Shown piece by piece: positions 34,670 to 44,360 of a stretch of DNA of 64,000 nucleotides; the stretch's first letter is position 1; each line of letters opens with the position of its first letter. The position numbers and the translations under genes are program-made. Below the pieces are notes generated by a model. That model saw nothing but the letters and a program-made list of their open reading frames with translations. It made no database searches and was not told where the DNA came from. Source of the stretch: Eutreptiella sp. 'Long Island Sound 2002'. Its lineage: Eukaryota > Euglenozoa > Euglenophyceae > Eutreptiales > Eutreptiaceae. The stretch lies in the NCBI GenBank assembly GCA_964036045.1, contig OZ038382.1:148192961-148256960 (forward strand). The letters are read 5' to 3'.

Positions 34670-35045
34670 CTTCCACTCCGAAAACTCCCCGGCGCTCAGG
34701 CACTTCGTCTCCCAGGGGTACAACTGTACCCCATCCTTGTCTTCTTGGCGGTGCTTCTTCATCCACAGCGTCATGGCACGGCGGAACACGTACTTCGGCG
34801 TCACGTCAGCCAGCCACCGCCACTCAGGCGTCTCGGGCGCCAGGGTGGTGTCGGGGTTGCAGGTGTTGTGGACCACCACTTTTTCCTTCAGCGGGAACTT
34901 GTCTGCCAGGTGGGGGGCTGGAGGCGCTGCCGCTGCATGTGGCGCTGGCGCGGCAGGGGGATCGGCGCCTTGGCCCGTACCCAGTGCGCGCAGGCAGTCC
35001 TGCAAGGCCTTCCCCAAAGACTCGGGGTCCATGGTGCAAACGCAC

Positions 35046-35134
35046 CTGAGAGAAGCAGGGGTAAAACCGTGGGGAAGCCGGTTCAACCGCGCGGATGAAC
35101 CTCCTGAACCACGGTTGATACACACACACACCTC
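35046..35134 (-). promoter_or_regulatory. Spacer between K transposase and dioxygenase genes
   Basis: Just after the transposase stop there is GAG/GTGTGTGTG, then GGTTCAACC and CCGTGGTTCAGG sites, and a CTTCTCTCAG/GTGCG acceptor shortly before the dioxygenase ATG (35032). It may be a 5'-leader intron, or the two genes may share a transcript. Confidence 0.45.
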
Positions 35135-37117
35135 CTAGTTGCCAACTTCCAATTGAGCGTGCACTACGTGCTCATCTTCCCGTTGCCGCCGCCCGTCCCA
35201 TCGAGGCATCTCCTTGTAGAGGAAGGTGCGCTCGTGCGCATGGCGGAGCATTGCCTCATCCTTTTCCTCCTTGGTAGCCTTACGACCACCACCCCGGGAA
35301 CTTGTGGTTAGAAAGTTGTCTTTAAAGACATAGTTAAGCGACTCAACAATGTCGCCACAAAACATGCCCCCCCCCCCCCAAGGTTGCAAATTACCCAATA
35401 CGATGGCCCCCTCGTTGCGGAGCCACAGCAAGTAGGGGGATCGTTTATGGGGACATATAGTGTTTTGAAACCTCTTTGCAATTTGTGCACACCCTTGGAC
35501 GAATGGATCATATGTCCACCGATAGATAGCGGTTAGCAATTTCCCCATGTCCTCAACGGTAGTGGTGACATGTGGTGTTAGACGCAAACTCTTTGCAATG
35601 GGCAACCAATTGGCAAACAAGTGCCATGTCTCTTCCCCATCGGGGAAGGACCGGCCTTTCAAAGAAACATTGGTCTTAGCGTCCTTTAGGAGGCTTTGAA
35701 CCTTGGATCGTTGTGGTACCGTCAACATTGTGGCTTGTGTGCGCACAAACGTTGTTAAGTATTCACCACATCGTATCACAAGATGAAGAACACACATGAT
35801 AACACACCCTATACGGTCATCCACTTTCAGTAATGGACTTTCGATGCACCCTTTTGCGCCAACACAACTAACTCCTTGTTTCCTATACTTTAGGAATTTT
35901 GCTTCAAGTCTTGTACTTCGTCGCCATTCACACCCTACCAATCTTTCTTTCTCCCTAGACCATGTCGCAAAAGAATAAATTGAACCAATTTCATAAAATG
36001 TTGATAGACCAAGTATATGACGAAGCCAAGGGCTATCGCCTCCAATAATGACAACCGTTCGCACCCAAAACCCTCGGAGCAACATGTAGCCACGGTCAAT
36101 AATTTGTTGTATTTTTTTTAGTGTCTCTCCAAAGAGGACACGCACAAGATCCGTTTCATGCTCACTTACGAGAGCAAGATCAAGGGTCCAATTGTAGAGC
36201 AAAGTTCGTGCTTTTTGCATGTGGTTTGCAAAACCACATGCAATTTGGCACCATGACCTTGCTCAAAATGGAAACCCATCACCACGCATCATAAGTACAT
36301 AGGGGTGATCATCCCTAAATCTTGGGAAGTGCATTTCTTCTAGCACATCCCTTTGATCACCTATATATTGTATCCAATCATCCACATCCCAACGAACCCC
36401 AACTCTTCCATCCTTTATGGTCGTTTTTAGTACTTGTCTCTTACTTAACGTGGACCAAGCTTTATCCATCGTTGCATACGACGGAAAGCAATGTGTCCAT
36501 GGGACGGTGCTTGCACGGGTTTTCTTCTCTTTGGCATCGGCCCACGAAATAAGCTTCTTGTACCTAGGGACGGTTGAACCGAGAAATTGGGATAAAGTGC
36601 GCGGTTGAACCGGCGGCTGAATGGGTTGCCGTCATGGCACCAAAAAGCGTGCAATGGTACAAACCACAAAGTATTCACATTTGTGACGCGGGCAACACGT
36701 TGCAACTCATATGTTCATGCTTTGGGCAACATTAAGCGATTATTTTGCCGTGCAAACGTTGTCATGAAGCACAATCACAATTGTTCATTTGTGATAAGGG
36801 TTCACCTGCACCGTTGAACCCCGTTGAACCCCGTTGAACCACTTGTAGGCATGTGTGCATTATGCCACATACCTTCGCTTCGGCATCCCAAGGTCCAAAA
36901 TGAGGCGCACAGCGTCGGATCCTGTGAAAGCTTTTTTTGTAGCCCTTTTTGTCTGTTTGGAAGCCCTCTGTGTGTTACCAATTCGGTCAGCAAGTTGTTT
37001 CCATAGGCGTTTTGTCGTGCCGTTTGTGCAAAAAAAGGTGAACAAGTTGTCCACCAGCTGTTGGTCCCCCCACCCGCTGTAGTGGTCGTTCACCACTTGC
37101 AGCCAGTGGTGGGACAT
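35135..37117 (-). pseudogene. K transposase-like gene, two exons, one internal TGA
   Basis: Model: exon 1 37117-36873 (MSHHWLQVVNDHYSGWGDQQ...) and exon 2 36563-35135, joined with matching phase (AG/G); donor CGAAG/GTATGT, acceptor CCCTAG/GTAC. Together about 557 aa. Exon 2 has LMMRGDGFP, then GGDSPWLRHILGLST, VLHLVIRCGEYL, WLRNEGAIV and CGDIVESLNYVFKDN followed by SSRGGGRK. The spaced Asp/Glu residues and the GD...L...G, LHL.IR..E.L and E.LN..K blocks resemble large DDE transposases of eukaryotic cut-and-paste transposons, but I cannot name the superfamily. TGA at 36263-36265 interrupts exon 2 in frame after GDGFPF. Its position beside the right TIR supports a transposase role. Confidence 0.6.
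36564..36872 (-). other. Intron of the K transposase gene, with two palindrome clusters
   Basis: 309 bp, GT-AG, phase 2. Clusters lie at both intron ends: 36811-36841 (three tandem GGTTCAACGG-type copies) and 36568-36612. Confidence 0.65.
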
Positions 37118-37322
37118 TTTTTGATTTTTTTTAAAAAAGCTTTGTCACGCGTCAGTTTCAGGCGGTTATGTAAATATTTTGTTCAGAAACGCGCGCGCCG
37201 CTGGCGCAGCCGCCACCGCCAGCGCTGGCGGTGGTTCAACCGCGGTTCAACCGCGGTTCAGCGGTTCAACCGCGCCCCTTCCGAGTTCAACCGGGTTAAA
37301 CCGGGTAAAACCACTGTGTGAA
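37118..37322 (-). promoter_or_regulatory. K right subterminal region and putative transposase promoter
   Basis: Between the right TIR and the transposase ATG. Contains at least four GGTTSAACC sites (37230-37312), two with CGCGGTT arms, plus a CGCTGGCG-rich inverted stretch near 37195-37230. Also an A/T tract next to the ATG. The cluster could serve transposase binding and promoter control together; that is inference. Confidence 0.5.
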
Positions 37323-37349
37323 GTACCTGATCCAAATGAGCACGTAGGG
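37323..37349 (-). repeat. Right terminal inverted repeat of K
   Basis: Perfect 27-bp match to the left end in inverted orientation; immediately inside it (37230-37312) is a dense cluster of GGTTCAACC and related sites. Confidence 0.92.
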
Positions 37350-40300
37350 TTATGTCTGTACCATCTCATGATCGTTTCACGCACCGGCACCTGCCCCGAG
37401 ATCGCCTGCAGCCCTCTGGTTTGCAGCCTTTTGGGCAGCGATTCCGGCCTCAGCACATTGGGGTAGTGGACCCGCTGTCCCACCTTGCCCTCCAAGTACT
37501 CGTTCAGCTCTACCACCTCCGGCCCCCCTCGTACTTGGGCTAGCATGTGCACCAGCTGTGGATACACCCTTAGTTCCTGCTTGCCTCTGTCCTCCTCCAC
37601 CACCCACCTGGCCTTCTCCTCTTCCCCGACCCTTGGAGGTATATGCACCAAGTGGAGGTGCCCCTTGCTCTCTGGCACCCTCCACTCTGGTTCCTGCTCC
37701 TTATTCACCGCTTGCGCCGCCCCATCCGCCTCATGATTCCCCACTCCCGCCCTGTGTGACTCCTGTTTCACCAGGTGTATGACTAGGGGCACTTTCTTCA
37801 TCTCCAGCCCGTGCCATATCGCGTACACCTGTGACGACAGTCCTGTGCCCAGGGCCTCATGCAGTGGCCTGCTGGCCAGTCTCCTGAGGGACGCCATGTC
37901 CGCCTCCGCGTCCACCAACATCCACACTTCCCGTACGTCCTCCCCTATCTCCCCAACCACGTCCGCCACCGCCTGCACCTCTCCATGGGACGCTGCTCCG
38001 TACACCATGTTTTCCACCACACTCTCCGTCACCTGTCCCATCCCCTTGACCCTTACCGCCGCTGCCCCCGCCATGAGCGGCTGTCCTTCCACCCCGGACC
38101 CGTTCAGAAATAGCACCACCCTCTCCTTCGTGGGCTCCGGTATGCGCACCACCTCACTCGGGTAGTGGCAGTATACTTTGTGCTTCCCAATGCCATACTC
38201 TCGTACCCCATCCCCGATGCTTAGCTCTCTTACCCCTCTGTACACCGCCCACTTATTGTCCGTCCTGGCCTTCCATCCCTTCATCACCACTACTCCGTGG
38301 CACCATGCCCTGTCCCCTTTCGCCCTGCCCTGCTCTAGGTATGCCTGTACCAGAACCAGGTACCATACCCTGTCTGCTGGCAACCCGTGGACCGTCAGCC
38401 TGATCCTCCTCGCACTCTCTCCACACTTGTGGCCCACGGGCACTATGGGCGCCTCCTCGTCGAGCCTCCCCGTGTCCGTCATCCGGAAACTCACCGCCAC
38501 CCCATCATCCTCTTCTTGTAGTCCCCGCACTGTGTCCCATCCAAACTGGACCCCTGTTCTTTTCCCCTCCTTTTCCTCTCCCCACCAGACCTCCACGTCC
38601 CCCTGGGCCTCCTCATCCTCCCGCACCTCCTTGGGCAGCCGCAGCACCGGCCCCCACCACTGCCCCCTGGCGTCCGCAGTGCGCATGGTCGCGTTCGGGA
38701 ACGCCCACGCCGTCAGTCGTAGGACTGGCCACGGGATTTGCCCCGCCTCCTTGGTGCACCTCCAGCACTGGTCCCTCTGTCCTGCCTCTTCTGGGATGTT
38801 GTCTTTCCGGAACATATCTGCATGGACATCATACCACTGCCCGGCCGCACTCTGTACCTTCCCCCTCGGTCCTTTGAGTCCCAGCGGCGCACACAACAGT
38901 ATGCCCGGTCTGGCCTTGTCCCTCTCCCCCCTGTCCAGCACCACTCTCTCTTGCTGCGCCCCCTCTCCTCTCCCGCCTCTTGGCTTCCTCTGCTGGATCC
39001 CCCACAGCGCCACCCACTCGTTCCACATCGCGCGCATCCTCCTGCTCCACCTTGCGCGGTCCTCTTGTCCTCTTGCTCTCCTCATCATCCACCTGTATAC
39101 ACCCCATTCCACCACCCTGGTGTCCCGATAGAACTCCGCATGGTGCAGCCCCGCCTTCTCATATTCATTCAAATCCTTCCTGCGCACGTGCAGCACCTCC
39201 ATGTTCACTCCTTCCTTCCTGATCCACCGTACCGTCCCATGTGCCGCCCCCCCGAAGTCCGTGTCCAGGACCAGGACTGGTCCCCGCCTACCGCACGTCC
39301 TGTTGGTTGCCAGCATGTGTTCTTCCCCCGGCAACACTGCCTGTAGGGCGCGCCACATGCGCTCCTTCTTCCCCGCCGCCAACCGCCTGCGCCGGTGCCA
39401 CACATAGCGCGGGCACATGTTCTCCTCCTTCTGAACCTCTGCGACCCCGTGATAGCACACCCGTCTCACCACCTCTTCCTGATTGTGGCACATCCTGCTC
39501 AGCGTCCTCGCCGTGTGTGCCCTGTACGCCTCCCCCGCCGTGGGCATCCCTTCTCCATAGTAGGCCTTCGGCGACCGCAACACGCACCACGGCACCTCTG
39601 TGGGTATCCCCTCATACCCTCTGATGAGCCTCCGCACTTCTCCCTCCACCTCCTCCAGCTGCTCCCTCCAGTACGGGAGGTGCATCCCCTGGTACCCTAC
39701 CGCCGCATTGAGCACCGCCCGCAGGTAGTACAGGGTCGTCTGCACTGACGGGGGGTGATGCCGCAGGACCACCAGCATCGCCCTGAACCCCCTGACTAAT
39801 TTGTCAGGTAGCCTGACCCCCCTCGCCTCCATGGCCTGCACATGTCCCAGCACCACCGCTTTCTCTGCCCTCTCCAGCCATGCCACTCCGTCTCCTACAT
39901 CCAGCGCCATGCCTTCCTCTCCACCCCTCCTCAGAACCGCCGACTTCTCCGCGCTCCAGACAAGGTGGTTATCCCTCCCGTACCTCTGCATCAGGTCCTG
40001 TACCACCTGTTGGGCCTTTTCATCCCGCGCCATGGGTACCGCATCGTCCACATACGCCTGCGCCGGCGACGTGTGTGGCGCCCGCGCCAGTTGTGGATAT
40101 TCCCGCGCTATCCAACTCATCAGGGGGAGCATGGCCAGCAAGTACAGGAACGGGCCCTCCACCCCGCCTTGTGGCACCCCGCTGCCTGGGGTTACCAACT
40201 CGGTACACCCCATCCCCGTGGCGACCGTGTACCTCCTTGAGCGCAGGTACTTTTCCATGAAGTCACCATATGGGAGTCCTAGCTGTTGCCATACCTCCTC

Positions 40301-41221
40301 TATGAGCCTATGCGGCGTGTTGGGGAACGCCCCCTTCACGTCCACAGACGCCATGAACGCCTCTAGGTCCTCATCATCGAGGTGCATATCGTACAGGAAG
40401 CTTGCTTCCTGTGTGGACCTACCCGGCACTGACCCCCACATATTGTCCGGTATGACCCCCGCTGCATACAGCCGCCGCTGTATCCTCCCGAAGATCACCA
40501 TCCAGACCCACTTGGCCTCTGTGACGGCACAGCATATTGGTCTCCAGTTCCCCGGCCTGAGGTGATCCCCCTTCTTGTACAGGGGCCGCACCTTGCCCCC
40601 CCATTCCTTTGGGGGCTCGCCTGTGCGCAACACCTCCGTGACCCTCCCCGCTAGACCATCCAGCTCTGGCGCCTCCAGGTGCTGGTACGCCTCCGCCACC
40701 AGCTGGTACACTCCCGGGCTCTTCTTCCCCTTGAGAGCCTTCACTGCCTCTTTAATTTCCCGTAGCATTACCCTGCTGCGGTGTATGTCCTCGCTCCGTT
40801 CCGCTGTGAACACCCGCGGTAACGCCCTTACCATTCTCCTTGTGATCCCGCTTAGCTTCTGCTGCCCCTGGTTGTGCTGCCTCCTGAAACTCTGCGCCGG
40901 CTCCTCCAGCACTTCCTTTTTGTTGCCAGTGACCCTGCCACACTGCAGTCTCACCGCCCTGATTTCCTTTGGTTCTCCAGCCTCAGCGAGCTCTCTCATG
41001 TACCGTAGCGACTTGTACGGCACCGCCCTTTCCATGTATCTCTCATGCTCCGCCACCACTTTCTGGTATATCCTCTCGTGTTCCTCCTGCACAGCCCTCC
41101 TCGCTGTTCGCACCCTCTTCTTCGCCTGTGTCACCTCCGTTTCCCACTCCGTCCCCTCTCCTCGCGCCCGTGCCTCGACCTCCTCTTGCTGCCGTTTCCT
41201 CAGTGTGGCCACCAGCCTTTG
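37350..41221 (-). pseudogene. LINE ORF2: reverse transcriptase and RNase H
   Basis: Reading starts in mid-protein at the truncated 5' edge (the apparent Met at 41224 comes from the target duplication). After a basic helical linker come RT blocks: RPLYKKGDHLRPGNWRPICC, ASVDVKGAFPNTPH, GVPQGGVEGPFLYLL and the catalytic AYVDD box (about 40043-40057), then thumb and connection regions. A C-terminal RNase H-like domain has LFLNGSGVEGQ, SHGEVQAV and NHEADGAAQ (about 38100-37720). No endonuclease is present. The frame is open for 1,290 codons to the K insertion at MRWYRH; its C-terminus lies at 29816-29280. Confidence 0.9.
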
Positions 41222-43809
41222 CATATGGTGCGCTACGAAAGCGAAGAAGTGGGCTTCTTCCTGATCCTCTCGGGTGGTCGCGGTCCAGAGACTTTGGCCG
41301 CTTCCACTCCCTTCCTCCGCGGTGCCGACCGTGTCCTCCTTGACCTCTCGGTGTTAGCGATCTTCCCGATGACCTCGATGTCCATGGCCCTGTCGATCCT
41401 GCACGTGGGCCTCGTTCTTGGCGTTGAGCTTCAGCTCCACCGTGATGTACTTCACGATCTCGTCCAGGCTCATGCGGGCGAACATGACCTGCATTTTCAG
41501 CGGCTCTCCGCGCCCCCACTCCGCGTTGTTGAGGCGCATCAGCCTTTGCCCCATGGTGTCGCTGAACACCTCCACGTAGACGGCGTTCTTCAACCCAAAC
41601 ATTCGGCTGGGCTCGCCGAGGTTTCGCCGGAAAAAATCCATTATTCCGGCGTGGGTGTCCTCTGATGCCATGATCCGTACAGCCACGCGATTCTTTGCTC
41701 TCTTCCTTTCCTCGTCCTCCACTCTCCTCTTCCAGTGGCCGGGGAGGACGTCCTTCAGCAGGTGTCGGATCTCCCTGGACTTGTTCCAGTACTCCACCAG
41801 CTTGAGGCTTCTTCGGTACTTGCGGATGTACCGATTCCATTCCCGGACCCTCAACTCTCCGCGCTCCAGCGGCAGCGGAATGGACCACGAATCCTCCAAC
41901 TTCTGGTTGGGGGCGTCCACTTGCTCCTCGTCCTCCAGCCACTGGAGGCAGGCCTGCTCCATCTGCATCAATCCCTCGGGGATCTGATCCCTGAGCTCCT
42001 CCTTCAGGTCCTGCGCCAGCCTGTGTGGAAACGTCTGACATACCCACTTGTCCCTTGGCGCTCCCTTTGTCTCGCCGACGACCTCCTCGGCGAAGTCCTC
42101 CCAATCCAGGATGAAGTCATCCAGGTTGGAGGGGTTGCCATCGTAATAGGGGATTTTGATTCCCCTGAGGTCGTCAATCCTGATGGTGTCTCCGACGTGC
42201 GCAGCCACCACCCCACCTAGACGGATACCATCTGTGGCCGGGGGGTGTGAGTACACTCCTCGTACATCCCTCTCCTCCATGGAGTGCGGTCCAGTTGGGC
42301 CTGAACCCATGGGATTTGGGATGCAGGACGGACTTGCTCCACCAGCTGTCCATATCCCCGTAGTGGGGTCCTTCACCCACAGGTTTCCGCCTGGATGGCC
42401 TCGACCATGTCCGTCGGCCCTTCCCATGGTTCGCCCCTGCATGGTCTGGATCTCATCTTCCGCATAGACTGCATGGGCAGTCGTAGTGGTCGGTGGATCC
42501 TGGGCGGCATGGGACATCTGTACCGTCAGGCTCCTCAGGTCCGTGGTTGTGTGCTCTTCCCGCATGGACCCAGCCGGTGCCGTATGCTCCCCGAGCATTA
42601 TGGATTCGCTGAACATGGGAACAAACGGCAGCGCACCCGGGTCAAGACGCTGAGGCGCGTAAGGTGCCTCTGCAGGGCCGCCCATGGGTTTCTCCATGGT
42701 GCTCCTGAGGGTCTTAACCCGCTCCACCAGCTCTGCCGTTGCCAGCCTTGCCGGGAGCTCCGGACCCGAGGCGAGGGGTTGTAACTCCTCTATCCTTTTC
42801 AGGCGTCCCGACATATCCTCCACCAGGTGGAGGAGGCTGTCCACCACTCGTGCTGCTTCTGCAGGGCCATCTCCAGCTTCTCCCGGTACCAGTCCTGCTC
42901 CGCTCGCAGCTCCGCCATGTCTCTCTCTGCTTCCGACTGGTCATCCAGGATCCCAGCGATGTGCTCCTCTAGGCCGTCCTTCTGGTTGTCCAGGCGGTCG
43001 AGGTGCTGCACGATGGCGTCCATCCCCATCTTTGCATACTTGCCGATGAGGAAGGATACGTGCTCGCAGTGGCACTCAACGTGCTTTCCACCTGATCCGG
43101 CGCATCCCACGGTTCCCGGCGCCTCGGACTCCTCGGCCATGGGTGTGTCGCCCATGTTATCCCGCGTTGGCTCCGTGTGCCGGGCCACAGGCGCCGTTCT
43201 GGCTCTGGTGGGCCTCTCCAACGCCTCGGCGTCATGCTCCAGGCTGGGTTCGGGGGCCGTGTGCGTCCTTGTGGGCGGTCTGGCCATCTCCTCCAACTCC
43301 GAAGGGAAAGCCGTCCGATAGCCATCGGAATGCCCCTCGGAATCTGCAGCTGACCACAGCCTGACCGGGCTGGGATCCGTCTCCATCGCCCTCGCTTCCG
43401 CCGCGGGTTTTGGGGACCCGCGCTTCCGGTAACGCCGGGCCCTGCCGTTGCTGCCAGTCTCCTCCAACTCCTCCGCAGCGGAGCTGAGATTGCAAGCCTT
43501 GCGGCATTGCCTTTCACACATGGAGGCCAGGTCCTCCATGTCTAGCCCATGTCCTACCAGGGCTCTCCGTCCTGAGCATCTTCGTTCTTCTCGGGCTTCC
43601 AAGTCCGGCGTCGACTCCACGGACTCCACGATCTGCACCCGGGGCGTCCTTGGGCAGGGCTCATGAGGGCCGAAGGCCCCGGTGCGGCGGTAGGGGGCAG
43701 GTACTCCTCTGCTACCATAAAGAAGGTCCCTACCAGGACCGGCCCCTGCTTCACCCCTTCCACCATTTCCTGTCACTCCTATGGTCTTGCTTCTCACCAG
43801 GTTCTGCAT
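41222..43809 (-). pseudogene. gag: D/E gag, N-terminal part, frameshifted
   Basis: Starts MQNLVRSKTIGVTG at 43809, clearly related to B gag. The first 336 codons (43809-42799) lose frame near 42850, where B has QQRVVDSLLHL and D/E has lost one base; the frame change continues as 42847-41354 with the gag core IKIPYYDGNPSNLDDF. A TAA at 41354-41356 (after HREDR) interrupts it again, after which the frame runs open through FFAFVAH to the LINE edge. The remainder is at 22706-22200. Dead copy. Confidence 0.88.
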
Positions 43810-43984
43810 GATCTTGCCCTATCCTGCACAATTTCCCACAAAAAATAGTAAAATATGGCTCCTTCACACAAATCCTGATCCCTTGCAATAGACAACTCCC
43901 AAGTACAATAGCTCCAATCCAAATAATCCACACTGTGCGCTTCCAAGGGCGTTTGAGGTCCCGCGTTGACACTCAACAACTCCT
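43810..43984 (-). other. D/E leader between LTR and gag
   Basis: AT-rich untranslated leader; no tRNA primer-binding site beginning TGG recognised. The LTR inner boundary here is approximate. Confidence 0.5.
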
Positions 43985-44360
43985 TTTAACACGCTGGTGG
44001 TCTCACGGTGCACACGGAGACATGGGCGTTGGGCATGTACATAGAATTGCACCAATAGAATAATGGAAAAAGCCCTGAAATTGGCATATGAACACAAATC
44101 AAGCACAATTGGGGAAAGATGGAGACATACACAATCACAGCCATAGACCCCCCATTCCCTGGACACAAGACCTTCCCTTGTCTCGCCAACATGATGCCCT
44201 GAACCCAGTCAAATAAGATGGCTAAATGCCATGTGTCAAAAGTCACTACACAAACCCCAAAAATGTGTTCACTCCCAAGCCTCTCAATCCTAGCCCAATG
44301 GGGGAGGTGGCGTGTCATGGCCTAGAGTGGCACTCAGGACCATGCCCTACCCTGACATAA
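43985..44360 (-). repeat. D/E 5' LTR, inner fragment
   Basis: Matches the B LTR from about 18893 to 19229; the remaining LTR continues at 61628 on the far side of element C. Confidence 0.85.

Larger units (their letters stand above)
30399..35032 (-). pseudogene. K dioxygenase gene: about 1,000-aa protein with C-terminal TET/JBP-like domain
   Basis: Four-exon model with GT-AG introns, all phase 0: 35032-34670, 34523-34110, 33953-31875 (minus the hAT insert and one duplication copy) and 31787-30399. The N-terminus (MDPESLGKALQDCLRALG) and the middle are unrecognised; a long acidic, proline and lysine-rich linker with two SPSYSPLEEK repeats follows. The C-terminal ~110 residues (30770-30460) read TYTALAVV, VHTHPKDD, GEIALGDFVGGELF, then RPHVPLAWSGQRIVLVPYT. 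This matches the TET/JBP Fe(II)/2OG oxygenase layout: HxD, GGEL strand, distal His, and Arg for 2-oxoglutarate. The expected HxD reads His-Thr-His, so an iron ligand may be lost. TGA 30963-30965 separates linker and domain in the same frame. Family call is from motifs only. Confidence 0.6.
29817..37349 (-). mobile_element. Transposon K: 7.5-kb TIR element with transposase-like and TET/JBP-like genes
   Basis: DNA transposon defined by perfect 27-bp terminal inverted repeats (29817-29843, 37323-37349) and a 2-bp TT duplication (29815-29816, 37350-37351). Excising it with one TT restores the LINE ORF2 frame, which independently fixes the ends. It carries two spliced minus-strand genes, a nested hAT-like element and many copies of a GGTTSAACC palindrome. 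Superfamily not assigned: a 2-bp duplication would fit CACTA-like elements, but the TIR does not begin CACTA. Both genes contain one in-frame TGA, so this copy is probably non-autonomous. Confidence 0.85.
22707..41221 (-). mobile_element. LINE (non-LTR retrotransposon) inserted in D/E gag
   Basis: Minus-strand insertion flanked by an imperfect 24-bp target duplication (22683-22706 and 41222-41245, 21 of 24 identical). Its 5' edge is within ORF2 upstream of the RT, so it is 5'-truncated and lacks an endonuclease. Its 3' edge is a (TTAC)n tail. ORF2 is split by transposon K (29817-37349). Between the end of ORF2 (29280) and the tail lie 6.5 kb of GC-rich sequence including a gag-like region, which may be a second element. 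Confidence 0.82.

Noticed and set aside
35135-37117. Calling the K transposase a KDZ transposase because of the TET link
   Set aside because: I could not see the characteristic KDZ motifs; the association alone is not enough.
29815-37351. piggyBac assignment from the CCC start of the TIR
   Set aside because: piggyBac uses a TTAA duplication; here only TT is duplicated and the ORF2 frame confirms it.
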